Assembly (NCBI GenBank): GCA_027943335.1
Contig: BSBK01006357.1
Coordinates: 124,001 to 188,000, forward strand
From: Chamaecyparis obtusa
Taxonomy: Eukaryota; Streptophyta; Pinopsida; Cupressales; Cupressaceae
Reading direction: 5' to 3'
Length of the DNA: 64,000 nt
Shown: positions 1 to 10,984 of the stretch, one piece after another
How positions within the stretch are numbered: position 1 is the stretch's first letter
How the letters are laid out: each line of letters starts with the position of its first letter
Made by a program: the position numbers and the translations under genes
The notes under the pieces: model-generated
What the model was told of the DNA's origin: nothing
Database searches by the model: none
The model's input: only the letters and a program-made list of their open reading frames with translations

Positions 1-570
1 ATAGTACCCAGTGATGGAGAGTTAATGAATAATAGGTTGTTATTTAGTACTTTCTCACTGTCATCTATTGTAAGATCCAATATTTGTAAGGGATAGAGTT
101 AAAACTATTAGATCAGGTGTACTCACCTTGGTTTTGTAGAACCAGAAGTGAAGAGGGCAGTCTTGTCCCTATAGTTGGTCCAGTTGCTTATAGATTTCCC
201 ACATTTGGAACTAACCCATCCTTAATATCAGTCATAGGAATATTGGTATCTCATGGAGTGTAAAATCCTATCCAGGAACCAACAAAATGTAAGTATATAA
301 AGGAGGTGTAGAAGGTGTAGGAATAATTCCATGTCTAGGAAAAGGAGATGGAATATCCTTAGGATTTCTAAGCTCACAATTTTTTTTTATTTTTTAGTTT
401 TCGATAGGATTGAAAGATATTTTCTTTAAAATGTTGAGTTGGTTAAGGCATATAAGGAAAAAAAAAATATCATGTTCTTGAGGTGATAAAGGCTAACAGA
501 GACTATGATTAATCATAACTATTTCCATGAGGAAAATTTAGACACTTGTGAATAGAAGAGACTATAGCTT
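1..570 (-). pseudogene. Element G, degenerate sequence after the protease (gypsy polyprotein)
   Basis: On the minus strand this follows the protease remnant at 571-1089 and is presumably the protease-to-RT linker of the outermost gypsy element. Short stretches read as a Pro-rich peptide (for example around 300-370), with several stops and no long frame. RT, RNase H and integrase of G would lie to the left of the window. The assignment rests on position and strand rather than on a domain, so confidence is limited. Confidence 0.4.
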
Positions 571-1089
571 TCATGGATGTGAGCCAAGAAAGACCAAACG
601 TAACTTGAAATTGATCAAAAGTGGGATGAAAATGAAGGTGACATATAGAGTTTTACCACTAACTTCTATGGGAAAAGTAATCGAATAATGAGTAGGATAG
701 GTGAAACCATTACATTTTTGGATCATAACATCAGATGTATCATAGAAATAACATTTCAACTATCTAGTGTAAAGATGTTCTCTAGTTATAACATTCAACA
801 TACAAGTGATATATATTAGGACACCACAAGAAATAATACCATTAACCATTGATACAATGTAAAGAGGACCATCAGGTGATTTAATAGTCTCTTTTGGATC
901 AAATATAATGCAAATCTTAGGTTCAAGTTTGGGTTTAGATTCATACTGATCAATAAGGTTGACAAAATTATGTTCTTTAGTACACTCAACATAATAGTCA
1001 ACAACATGGGTGGAAGAAGAAGGTAAAGACTGAGTAGATTCAACTACATTGGTCAAATGAGAAGGAAAAGGAATGATATAAATTTTCAA
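571..1089 (-). pseudogene. Element G, retropepsin-like protease remnant
   Basis: Two adjacent minus-strand frames (760-1089 and 571-759), separated by one stop, give a peptide with the look of the plant Ty3/gypsy protease. It has a 'CMLNVITREHLYT' segment, where the family normally has a catalytic Asp shortly before the Asn-Val-Ile part, followed by a 'YDTSDVMI' strand and a 'PIEVSGKTLYVTF' strand. The catalytic Asp position now reads as a hydrophobic or Tyr residue, so the enzyme should be dead. The frame follows the gag C-terminus directly, the usual gag-protease order. Known: such proteases process the Gag-Pol polyprotein. Inferred: this is an old, inactive copy. Confidence 0.6.
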
Positions 1090-1911
1090 GTTCTGGTTGG
1101 GAATTTCTATAGATTTGTTTCCTTGATCATTAAAACCCTCAATAGATATAGCATTAGAATTAATGAGGTCTTGAATAACATATTTTAAATGAAAATGTTT
1201 TTCAGTATCATGGTTAGGTTGATCATGGTATTGACAAAAAACTTGTGATCAGAGGACTTAATAAAATGTTTGGATGTGTCAATTAGTTTAATGGGGTGAA
1301 TTTGTATCACATTAGCATTAATTAACTTCAACATCACATTATGAAAATATTCAAAAAGAGATGTAAAACTACAAGAAGGTATAAAAATAGATGATAAAGG
1401 AGCCACACTTTTGGATGTTGCTACCACTTTCTCATCAACATGATTTGATGAATTATTTATTTTAATGAAGCTCTTAGACTTATAAAAAATTTAATGAAAT
1501 GTGGCATAGTTCTTATCAACCAAATATATTGGAGGAGTGCTCTCAAACTGAATCACTTGAAGCTAATAATTATGAAGCACTACACATAATTGAGTAAAAG
1601 AGAAGAATTGTGGAAATAATATCCTATCCCCAATGTCCTTTTGCAAATAAAATATGAAAACATGTTGTATATCCACATTAGGCATATGATAAGAAATATG
1701 AGCATCAAAGTGCTTAAATCAACTAATAAAATCAGTGACTTTTTCTTTAACACCTTGTTAACAATGCATCAAATCAATCATAAAAATCTTAGGACCAATA
1801 TTATTTTGAAACTGTTGAATAAACGTATTAGAAATATTTTGAAAAGAATCAATAGAATAAGGAGGCAAATAATAATACCATTGCAATAATTTATCTTGAA
1901 AGGTTCTAGTA
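1090..1911 (-). pseudogene. Element G, gag C-terminal part (Ty3/gypsy)
   Basis: Minus-strand gag remnant. The frame ending at 1758 holds a typical plant gypsy capsid segment, with 'RTFQDKLLQWYYYLPP', then 'FQNISNTFIQQFQNNIGPK', then a DLMHC end. Further on, at about 1185-1427, the ancestral frame carries a knuckle-like 'Phe-Phe-x-x-x-x-x-x-His-Asp' zone and a 'LIxANxIQIxP' segment of the type seen at the C-terminus of Tat-like Gag. Several stops and frameshifts are present. The frame stops abruptly at 1911-1916, where element A inserted (TSD AATAG), and continues on the other side of A at 9620. Gag forms the virus-like particle; this copy cannot. Confidence 0.7.
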
Positions 1912-1916
1912 AATAG

Positions 1917-3030
1917 TGTTAGAAAGTAAAGATCCCTTGGTATAATTGAGAGGGGGCCTGAATCATTTATACAGCTTAAACAACTTTCTACCCAACTATG
2001 GATATCATTTACCACTTTTATAGTAGCATAGAGTAAAGTACTGAAAATAAAAATAAAGCTTAACATAATGAAACACATAACACCATATTTTTTTAACTAG
2101 GGAAACCTTGGTCAAGGGAAAATCCCATTAGGGATGGTACCCACAAAATGATCCACTAATCAAAAGTATCTTGTGAAAGATATTGATCCTGTGGGGAGCT
2201 ATTACATCTATATAGTGTATATGTCCTTGTGAGAGGACTAAACCTGTTAAAAGCCTTTGACCCTATGAGGACTCAATTATACAATACAAAATTGAATCTC
2301 ACTGGTTATACAAGGTGCTCACTGCACATACAATACATATACAACTTAGCAGTTCTAAATACAAAAATTTGACTACTGTTGATATCTTCAATATCTAATT
2401 AATCCTTGTAGGTGCTCGCATAAAATCAAACATATAACTATCCTTATCTACTGTGATCATAATATTCTGATCTATATATATCATACAAAGTTCACATATG
2501 TCAATCAAATCATTACAATATAATCGTCAACCTCACTTAACCGATTTTCCTTCCTTTTATACCTTTCACTTTGTTTAGTTGACCTTCAACTTAATTATAT
2601 GTTACCAAAAATTTAATATCTGATTTTGTCATGTTAGGATGGACATCTAGGATGTCATCCCAAACTAATCCATAAATTAATTTTACAATAAAAAGTAACT
2701 TGTTAGCCAAAAACTCAATATGATCTAACTTGCCCTGTTTCTACGATATACAAGAAGTCTTAGGAAATCCTTGATAAACATAACCAATGATGTCCATACT
2801 ATCTATATTAAAGATTTATAAGGTCCAACTATCAACTGTAAACCTCGTTGAATATATCTTTGTACCTACTCATAATAAATTGCCTTATACTTAGACAATT
2901 TTCTAAGTATTCATTATCCAAACTTCAGCTATAACTATACTTTCTTCATAGAAGATTATATTTGTCTAAAATATTTCTATTTTTCCATTAATAAAAACCC
3001 TATCATATCCTCTTAGACAAATTGCCAACA
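1917..3030 (-). repeat. Element A 3' LTR
   Basis: Matches 8457-9614 along its length. On the minus strand it starts TGTTGGC at 3030 and ends CTAACA at 1917 (TG...CA). It contains a TATA-like TATAAAAGG (complement of 2553-2561) and, close to its 3' end, the motif that in the copia families reads GATTCAC-polyC-TCTCAGT. The frame annotated across its left edge (1758-2078) is a chance fusion of LTR and gag. Confidence 0.9.
2553..2561 (-). promoter_or_regulatory. TATA box of element A 3' LTR
   Basis: Minus-strand TATAAAAGG, about 470 bp into the LTR. The same site is present in the 5' LTR at 9096-9104, where it would start the genomic transcript. Confidence 0.55.
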
Positions 3031-3044
3031 ATCTCCCCCTTTGG
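3031..3044 (-). promoter_or_regulatory. Polypurine tract of element A
   Basis: Minus-strand CCAAAGGGGGAGAT directly before the 3' LTR, preceded by GTTGCCATCAATG. This primes plus-strand DNA synthesis. The tract and its upstream context are nearly identical to those of copia element C at 13651. Confidence 0.85.
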
Positions 3045-3071
3045 CATTGATGGCAACATATGAAAAATTGG

Positions 3072-6000
3072 CTAAGTATACATCATTACAAAATCTTCAA
3101 AATTGGCCTTTGAAAACTTTATGTGAAAAATTTGTGGATCATCTAAATGTTTAACATCATATACATATTGTACTCCTTTATTTATAATCCTATACATTTC
3201 CTTATGCAATTTTTTTCTACTTCTCTCCCTTTGACATGAATGACAAAGGTAGGGTAAAAAGTCTATATACATGTCAAAATTTTGCTTCTTACCTTCATTT
3301 GTATCCTTCATAGCTGTGAGATTTTTGGAGGTGGCTGAATGAGTCCCATAAGCTGCATAAAATCCACAAATTTGGTCTTCAAATTAGCCAATTTTGTGTC
3401 CCAAGAGTTCTTCATTGTTAACCCTTCACAATCCATAAGCTGTCACTTTTACTCTTGTTAGATTTGTAAATGTAAATTTCCCAAAAAAATTCCTTGCTAC
3501 TATCAAATCATCAAGTTCTTTCTGTAATAGATCCATTTTTGTGGATAATTGGCCCCTAAATAGGCTAAATATTTTTAATAGCACATCCTTGTTTTCATGG
3601 AGAGTAGTCAAATCTTCATGTTCTTGGTTTATCTTATTTTCCTCATTAATTATCCTTACCTCATTTATCTTTATGTTTTCAACCATGTCATCTATTTCCT
3701 TTTCTTTTCCTGCTATGGTATCTATTGTAATAAAAATGTGTTTGTGTGCCCTTGCACACTCAACAAAAATATATTTCCCTTCTAAAATTCTAGATCTTAT
3801 ATCCTTTATGGACTTATCTAAGTGTTCCAAGCTTTTATTGATGTTCTCTTTTATCTTGATGAATAGTTATGACTCATACTATGTTTGAACTATAATATTT
3901 ATTGTTTCTTTTAATGAAGAGAATTGTGCATCAAATTCTTCAATAATTTTTTCTAGCTTCTTCTCCTTCTCATGCTCAACAAATTGAATTTGATATGGTA
4001 ATTGTTTTGTAGCCTATCAAGTGTTAGATCTACACATTTTTCTGCTAATTCTATTTTTCTTTTTCTTTCCTCAATACCTTTTGAAAATGAAAGTGCTGAC
4101 AATTGCATATACTTTAATGGATCTATCATTCCTTTGAGTAAATCTGTAAGATCATCATGTGATTCAAATGTTTCCACTTTTTCTTTTCCTTTTTCTATTT
4201 GTGCTAGAATAATTTGTTTTGTTTTCTCTATTTCTTCCTTCTTTTGTTATGCATTCTTATCTTTTGTCTCTAACTCTTTTTGTATTGTGGGATGTGTGGT
4301 AGAGGGTGCTTGAAGTGCCTAAGTGGTCTTTGTAGCTGATTTTTTATGTATCTCACCTCGCTGAGTACTTTCTTTCTCTTTACTCTTCTCTTCCTACTGG
4401 TTTAGGTTCATTGATTTGCATATCCTCGCCCAAATTGCCAAAATCATGTGTTTGATCTTTAAATGGGTCCTCTTTATCATTGATGGGATCCAGTGTAATC
4501 CCAACTCCTTCAATAATCAAATTTGGTCATTTTCTTGCACTTCAATGATCATCCTTTGTAGGAATTTGAATTGAAGCTTCAACCAGCTTCTTCAATGCAT
4601 CTTTCACTATTTGTTCAGTCTCTATGGTAATTTCAATGTATTTTCCCAACATGAATAAATTCATTCTTTTCTTGCTCCTTAGAAAATTATCAATGATGCT
4701 AAGTACTTTCTTTAATTTTTCTTATGTGATATTTGGACCGAGTTTTCTTACTACACCATTTATTAACTTCAAATCCTCTTCCTTTCTTCTATCCTTCCTC
4801 GCTTCTAATCTTTCATAGAGTTCTTTAGGTATGCTACCCTGAATTTCTATAAGTTCTCTTTTATACTCCAAAAGATAAGTCAATACTATAATTTCTAAAG
4901 CTATCTTCTAATTGAAGTCATATCTGTCAAATAATTTTAACTAATCAATGTACCTTATTTCATTATTCTATTGTTTAGTTTCCCAAGGTTAATTTTCCAA
5001 CCTTTCCTTGTGCTAGTAGAAGGTGTGTTGTGTTCAATGACATTATCCTTCTTCTTATCTTCTTTTCCTTGTCCAATCTTCTATTTAGTTTTCTCTACCT
5101 CTTCTTCTAATTCTTCATCTGATTCCTTAGTGTAAGTTACCTCAGGCTTCTTTTTTTTAGGTTTATGTGCCATAGCCTTTTGTCTTTTAGGTCTATTGGG
5201 AGATGTAACAAATAGTTCTATTTTCAATTCCACTCCTTTAGATGTAGGAGATGTTCTTGTTGATCTCATTATGACCAGTGATGATAATGCTCTTGGTTTC
5301 ACATGAATTATTTCTACATATGATGTACTTGTTTTTGGTAATGGTATTTTTGGTGTTGACAATTGTGAAGGCACTTCTACTGTAATAGGTTCAGCGGATA
5401 TTACATTTGATCCTCCTTCACTCATTAACTTTGTAGAATGCTTTGCGTGTTTCCATTCTTCCTTAGACATTCCTACCTCTTTATCTATCTTATCCATGAT
5501 TATATATATATATTCTTCTTTACTATAGAATGTTATTCTTTCCCTTTGATTTCATTAAAACTTTCTTTACAAGTCCCCCATCTAGGGCTGTCTTAATCTT
5601 TTTCTAATTTTAATAAAATATCAATCCATTCTTCCAAAAAATCATTTTAAACTTCATACTTTGAAGGTTTGATAAAGTGAATTCTAGGCTCAACTATCTC
5701 TAAACATCTTTTATCAGTCTCATCCATGATGCAAATTTCATCTTTATACTTGTCAGATATAGAGGGTGAAACTCTAAATCTATGTTTCATCTAATTCTAA
5801 AATTATTTCATCATTCTAGTAATGTCACTTTCAATTCTCTCCTTATGCTTCCTTGTATAATAGTTGCTAAGTATATCCATTGTGCATCTATTTGAATCCC
5901 ATTCGGATGTAGGTATTATAGGAAATGTTTTGGTAAGTAGGAAAAATAAATATGAAAGGTATGATCCAACTCTAAAGGATGTATACTTATCTTATTTGAT

Positions 6001-6690
6001 CATCTTAATATTATTAGTCAGTTGATTCTTGAATATCTCACAAAGATTTACATCTTCCCTATCAATCACTATCTTATAGGTTGCATGAACAAAGCTCACA
6101 GAAATAGAATTAGATCTTGAGGTGTAAACCATATTATAACCTAAGATCTTTCTCAATAACCTCATATTTATTTTATTTATTGAGTGAAGTCTCATGCCAA
6201 CTTCCATCATACTCTTCCTCTGTCTTCTTTTCCACAAGCTTCTTAACTTGTTTTTCTAATATAGGATTGATTCCAGTCATGCTTAGACCAGTTAGATTAT
6301 GGATAATTTCATCTGTTATCTCTATAGGTTGATCCCCAATCTAGAGATTATCATTATGGAACTTAGTATAATTCTTATCCATTTCTCATTGTGAAAATCA
6401 ACATGAAAGATCTACTTCATTAGTTCAATCTTCCCTAAATGTTCAAAACCCTATCTGTATGTCCTATCATGTAGGTTGTAAACTTTATCCATATCCTCAT
6501 ATATGTCATTGTAGCCCATTATTTCTATTTTGCAATGTATGTATGTCCATGTATTTTCTATGTATAGTACATCACTAGGAATTTGTGAGAAGGCTCCCAC
6601 CGGATCATTAAAAAATAGATTAATAGCTCTTTTCTTTAAATTATGTCTAGGTTCATTCTTAATATCTCCAACTACTTGATTTTTCATTTT
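3072..6690 (-). pseudogene. Element A ORF2: large protein of unknown function
   Basis: A degenerate minus-strand reading frame of about 1,000-1,200 codons in several open pieces (6451-6687, 5992-6237, 5081-5497, 3953-4177, 3426-3830, 3072-3311). The N-terminal third looks globular. The middle is a charged Ser/Thr/Lys/Glu linker with a basic 'KPKKKKPE' patch near 5150. The C-terminal third is rich in Lys and Glu heptads and should form a coiled coil. I recognise no domain. The N-terminal half is colinear with ORF2 of element B: at 5840-6000 it reads 'KYTSFRVGSYLSYLFF', and B reads 'KKSFKYGSFLVCILFY' at the matching place, both followed by a Trp and a basic stretch. It sits where copia pol would be. 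Stops and frameshifts make it inactive here. Confidence 0.65.
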
Positions 6691-7155
6691 AACGCCTCAA
6701 TATCCAAAATTAGTAACTAGGTTAAGTTCGCAAGAGTGATAAATACCTTTCTCTTCTCGTTCTAGGGTCTTGTGATAACATGCTCAAAATTGCTTCAGCC
6801 AAACTTGAAATCTTCAAATCCTTTGTGCTCTCAAACTTTCTAAGTGCAAATGGTGAGTAAATCCATCGATGAAAACTCTTATATTTACCAAAAATTCAAA
6901 TCTGCATTATTTGCTCAAACATATAAAAAATTAGTTTCCTTAAGCCAGTAGCCTTCAATCCTTTAGCGCGGTCACATGTGTGAATTTTATTTTCTACATG
7001 GTCAACTATAGCTTTCTTCAGTCTATTCCAAGGTGTACCCAATTGCACAGAACTACATTCAACTAATCAGGGGTTTAGTGATATTCTGATATGCTTACCC
7101 ATATAAGGTGTAATGTTATTTAGTTCAAGGTGCATTTCTCATCAGGATCTGATTA
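6691..7155 (-). other. Element A spacer between ORF1 and ORF2
   Basis: About 460 bp with no convincing frame. In element B the corresponding space lies between the end of the knuckle region and the ORF2 start at 37341. It may include the degraded N-terminus of ORF2. Confidence 0.4.
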
Positions 7156-8397
7156 TTTCTTCTTTTCTCCATGTGAATCTTCTATCTTCTTATCCTCTAA
7201 TGTATCCTTCTCCTTTTCAACCTAAATCTTTGAGCTTGTAGGTAACTTTTCTTTCACAAAGGTCTTCTTAATGTCATCCACTTGATTCCTGTTCATATTC
7301 TGATCATTCCTTCTATTGTTTCTTCTAGAATTTTCTGATCTTCTCTCTTATGGTCTTTTATTTTCATTGAATCTAAAAAATTTTGTTGTATGTCCCAACT
7401 TATTGCAAACATTACATGCCAAAACTTGGGTTCTGTGTCTAGTTCTAAATTGGTTGATCTCAAGTATGCACTCTCTAGCAATGTGTCCAAAGTTGTTGTA
7501 TTTGTAACACACAATAGATCTATTTCTTGTCTCCATTAATCTCCTTCATTTCATGTTAGTCCTTTCATGCATTCTACTATCATATCTATGTTTCCTACAT
7601 TCTCTAGCTCTATGTCCAAAATTAGAACAATTATAACAATAACTAGAAAAGGGTTTAGAATACTTACCTATGCATTCCTTCTTCATATGTCCAACTTCAT
7701 TTCATACAAAACACTTTCCATTGAATTGCCTTCTAGGTGATTCAATTTGATCTTGTGCTTGCTTTACTGGATCTAGTGTTTGAATAGGTTCTTCAATTAG
7801 AATAGATTCACTCTTTATTAGATCTAGTTTTTTCTTTTCTTCAAGATCTTTAGTCATTTCAGATTCATTTGATGATTATCCTTCACAGTAAGTGATTCTC
7901 ATGTTATCTCCTTTAGGTCTTTGTGTCATGATCTGTTCATCAAGAATTTATGTACTTGAATGTAACTTCTCAATATATTTCTTTGCTTGTGTGAGTTCTA
8001 ATTTGATAATACAATTGTACTTCTCAAGTTCTAAAAACTTTAATCTATAATCTTCAAGTTCAGATGTCACTTTTGTAAGTTGCAATTTTAGATCTACATT
8101 TTTAGATCTCAATTCCATATCCATTTTTAGCTCTTTTAGTGTCTTTCTTGTCTTCTGTGTAATGATATCAAGTTCATGTCTTAAGAATTTGTTCTCTTCC
8201 TTAGTTGAATCACAAACTATGATCTGATCATGTAGCTCTTTCCTCTTCTATCTTGAGTGTTCAAGTTTATTTTTTAACTTTTGAATGCAATCTTGTGCAT
8301 CTCTCAACTTGTTTTTTAATCTGTCTCTTTCCTAATTCACTTGATCTGATTATTCAAAAGTTTCCTTGAGATTTTTTTGAATATACCCTGAATCCAT
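7156..8397 (-). pseudogene. Element A ORF1: coiled-coil protein with four CCHC-type zinc knuckles
   Basis: This starts at an ATG (8395-8397) about 45 nt inside the primer site. The first 200 codons are Lys/Glu/Leu-rich with heptads ('ERDRLKNKLRDAQDC' and onward), so a coiled coil is expected. Four knuckles follow: one with its second Cys changed to a stop (CF-x-stop-NEVGHMKKEC, about 7690), CYNCSNFGHRAREC (about 7620), CYKYNNFGHIAREC (second Cys now Tyr, about 7490), and CNVCNKLGHTTKFF (last Cys lost, about 7410). The arrangement resembles a nucleocapsid protein without the UBN2-type capsid found in copia elements C and D. The role inferred is RNA binding or packaging. Several stops are present, so this copy is broken. 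Confidence 0.7.
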
Positions 8398-8442
8398 AGT
8401 GATCTCCTTCAAGCTGTTAGGATTATCCCTTGAGAACCTGAG

Positions 8443-8454
8443 GCTCTGATACCA
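8443..8454 (-). promoter_or_regulatory. Primer-binding site of element A (initiator-Met tRNA)
   Basis: Minus-strand TGGTATCAGAGC, the standard plant site complementary to the 3' end of initiator-Met tRNA. It is two bases (AT) away from the 5' LTR end at 8457. It fixes the orientation and the 5' LTR. Confidence 0.92.
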
Positions 8455-8456
8455 AT

Positions 8457-9614
8457 TTTTATAGAATAAAGATCCCTTGGTATAACTGAGAGAGGGAGGT
8501 GAATCAATTATACAACTTAAACAACTTTTTGCCCAACTATGGATATCATTTACCACTTTTATACTAGCATACAATAAAGTACTGAAAAGTAAAATAAATC
8601 TTAACATAATGAAACACATAACACCATATATTTTTAAATAGGGAAACCTTGGCCAAGGGAAAACCCTGGCGGGGATGGTACCCACAAAATGATCTACTAA
8701 TCAAAAGTATCTTGTGAAAGATATTGACCCTGTGAGTAGTCTATTACATCTATATAGTTTATATGTCCTTGTGAGAGGACTAGTCCCTATTAAAATCCTT
8801 TGAATCTATGAGGAGTCAATTATACAATAAAAATTTAAATTTTATTGGTTATACAAGGTGCTCACTGCACATACAATACATATACAACTTAGCAAGTCTA
8901 AATACAAAACTTTGACTACTGCTGATATCTTCAATATCTAATCAGTCCTTGTAGGTGCCCGCATAAAATAAAACATATAACTATCCTACTCTTATTTGAT
9001 CATAATATTCAAATCTATATATATCATACAAAGTGTGCATATGTCAATCATTTCATTACAATACAATCGGTAACCTCGCTTAACCAAAGTGCCTTCCTTT
9101 TATACATTTCACTTTGTTCAATTAGATATTTACTTAATTATACATTACCAAAACTTTAATATCTCATCCTACCATGTTAGGATGGACATATAGGATGTCA
9201 TCCCAAACTAATCCATAAATTACTTTTACAATAAAAAACAACTTGTTAGCCAAAAACTCGATATACTCTAACTTGCCCTATTTCTACGATATATAAGGAT
9301 GTCTTAAGAAATCATCAATAAACATAATTGAAACATAGTATATTCTTTAGTGTGATCATACACATCATCAATGATTTCCATACTATTTGTAGTAAATATT
9401 TCTAAGGTCTAACTATCAATAGTAAACCTTGTTGAATATATCTTTGTACCTGCTCACTATAAACTGCCTTATACTTAGATAATTTTCTAAGTATTCCTTA
9501 TCCAAACTTTAGCTATAACTCTACCTGCTTCATAGATGATTATATCTATCTAAAATATGTCTAGGTTTCCATTAATGGAAACCCTATCATATCCTCTTAT
9601 CCAAATTGCTAACA
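8457..9614 (-). repeat. Element A 5' LTR
   Basis: Pairs with 1917-3030. It begins TGTTAGC on the minus strand at 9614. Its other end has lost the consensus CA (plus-strand start reads TTTT instead of TGTT). TATAAAAGG lies at 9096-9104. The TSD AATAG follows at 9615-9619. Confidence 0.9.
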
Positions 9615-9619
9615 AATAG

Positions 9620-10229
9620 TTTATCCATGAACCTATGATTATGAGAAAGATTAATCTACAATGTTTCAAAGGCTTTAACATGAGTCAAAGGATCAATATT
9701 ACCATTATAAGTCTATATATAAGGAATTTACATGTATTGAGGAATGGTGGAATGAATGATATCTAAGGAAAAAGGACTATCACTATCACAGGTAGGAATG
9801 TTATGCTTGGATTGAGTCATAAAGGAAATTTTTTTTGCAAGAATGAAATGGTTTGATCCAAGCTATTGATAATAGATTTAATAATAAAAGTGGTAGACTA
9901 TATATATGAAATATTTGGACCATTATAATAAATATAAGGAATGGTAGAACATGAAAAGGGCACACTATTGTAAGTGGGAATGGATGAAGGTTAGGAAACA
10001 GGTGGAGAAATTGAATGAGTAACAATAGGATTAGGAACACTAACGAGTATATTAAATTAGTATTTTGAATGGAAATGATTATGATGGGTGGATCATAAGT
10101 AGACACACTAGGTATGGATGTAGAAATAGGAATAGAAGTAGATTTCTGCAGACTATGACATTGTGTGACATCAAGGACAATACATAATTGATATTTTGAA
10201 TGGAAATGATTATGATGGGTAGTATTAAC
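9620..10229 (-). pseudogene. Element G, gag N-terminal/capsid part
   Basis: Minus-strand continuation of the gag interrupted by A. Just right of the insertion the frame reads 'GNIDPLTHVKAFETL' and 'LSHNHRFMDKLF', then joins 'TRTFQDKL' on the far side of A, as expected for a plant gypsy capsid. Upstream is a Pro/Ser-rich low-complexity stretch ('NGPNISYI', 'SLDQTISFLQKK'). Frameshifts and stops are common. The right end holds a local rearrangement at 10061-10223 and the solo LTR insertion at 10230. Confidence 0.65.
10061..10220. repeat. Duplicated 29-bp segment flanking an inverted LTR fragment
   Basis: The 29 bases beginning TATTTTGAATGGAAATG occur at about 10062-10090 and again at about 10192-10220. 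Between them lies 10134-10190, a reversed copy (one mismatch seen) of 10264-10320 in the neighbouring solo LTR. Together they look like a repair or template-switch scar rather than a transposition product. Confidence 0.75.
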
Positions 10230-10320
10230 TATTGGAAACAATTGTCTGAAGGAAATTGCTACTCAATTATGTATTGTCCTTGATGTCACACAATGTCATA
10301 GTCTACAGAAATCTACTTCT

Positions 10321-10660
10321 ACCGAGCTCAGTCGGTCTGCCAGACAGGAATATTAATGCTTACCGAGTCCACTCGGTTATTGAAGAAAAGTAGTATTTAC
10401 CGAGTTCACTCGGTTGTCGAAGAAAAGTAGTATTTACCGAGTTCACTCGGTTGCCGAAGAAAATTTAGTGTTTACCGAGTTCACTCGGTTGCCGAAGAAA
10501 ATTTAGTGTCTACCGAGTTCACTCGGTTGCCGAAGAAAATTTAGTGTTCACCGAGTTCAGTCGGTTATCAAAGGTAAAGAATTGTCAGTGTTTACCGAGT
10601 TCCCTCGGTCACCGAAAGATTATAGAAAGATATGGTCACCGAGCACTGTCGGCCCTTGAA
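10321..10660 (+). repeat. Tandem array of ACCGAG...CTCGGT palindromes in U3
   Basis: Nine units start at 10321, 10362, 10399, 10436, 10474, 10512, 10550, 10594 and 10638, mostly 37-38 bp apart. The core is ACCGAGTTCACTCGGT, an inverted repeat with a two-base centre. The array lies in U3, about 80-420 bp upstream of the TATA box. The same array occurs on the minus strand in both LTRs of element C. It is a candidate enhancer with multiple factor-binding sites; this is inference from position and symmetry. Confidence 0.85.
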
Positions 10661-10737
10661 GGATTTTTGCAAATAGAGTTTACTTAATTCAGCCGACTGT
10701 TATACTAAATAATGTCGATTTGACTAATCCAAAATCA

Positions 10738-10745
10738 TATAAATA
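10738..10745 (+). promoter_or_regulatory. TATA box of the family C solo LTR
   Basis: TATAAATA followed by AAAGG, well placed for a transcript start near 10765-10775. The same site is at 13136-13143 and 19019-19026 (minus strand) in element C. Confidence 0.6.
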
Positions 10746-10756
10746 AAAGGTCAAAT

Positions 10757-10984
10757 GTGAAAAGTAACAACAACATAGCAGAAGATTTACAGAAGAAAAG
10801 AAGGAAAGGTATATGCGAATTTGTGAAGGATGTTCAGATATCCTTGAGGAGCAGCAGAGATTTATTTGATCAGAAAGGATCAGAATTATGCAGAATAGAG
10901 ATCTGTAATCAGCAAGACAGTTGCATTATTATACAGGTTACTTTCTCATTGTTACCTTCTTATCATTGTAACAGTGAATTCTAA
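10757..10984 (+). CDS. 75-codon open frame inside the family C LTR
   Basis: An ATG-initiated frame of 75 codons, present at the same place in all three family C LTRs (also 12897-13124 and 18780-19007, minus strand). It starts 12 bases after the TATA box, so the ATG may lie upstream of the RNA start; a short leader peptide is possible but unproven. The product is basic near the N-terminus ('LQKKRRKGICE') and has no recognised domain. The three copies differ by only a few substitutions (for example SNNNIA against SKDDTV), no more than the LTRs in general, so conservation is weak evidence for coding. Confidence 0.25.
   Translation: MKSNNNIAEDLQKKRRKGICEFVKDVQISLRSSRDLFDQKGSELCRIEICNQQDSCIIIQVTFSLLPSYHCNSEF

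Larger units (their letters stand above)
1917..9614 (-). mobile_element. Element A: pol-less LTR retrotransposon (ORF1 knuckle protein plus ORF2 unknown)
   Basis: A complete LTR element on the minus strand. The 5-bp duplication AATAG stands at 1912-1916 and 9615-9619. The LTRs are 1917-3030 (3') and 8457-9614 (5'); they are clearly diverged (roughly a tenth of positions by eye), so the insertion is old. An initiator-Met tRNA primer site adjoins the 5' LTR and a purine tract adjoins the 3' LTR. The 5.4 kb interior codes for a coiled-coil/CCHC protein and a long second protein. I find no DSG protease, integrase or RT motif. It is inserted in the capsid region of gag of element G, whose reading frame rejoins across the insertion. 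Confidence 0.92.

Noticed and set aside
571..1089. A host aspartic protease gene
   Set aside because: The frame is contiguous with gypsy gag, has lost the catalytic Asp and is part of element G.
10321..10660. A CRISPR-like repeat-spacer array
   Set aside because: Units are tandem with similar spacers, lie in an LTR and recur in every family C LTR; the context is a plant nuclear genome.
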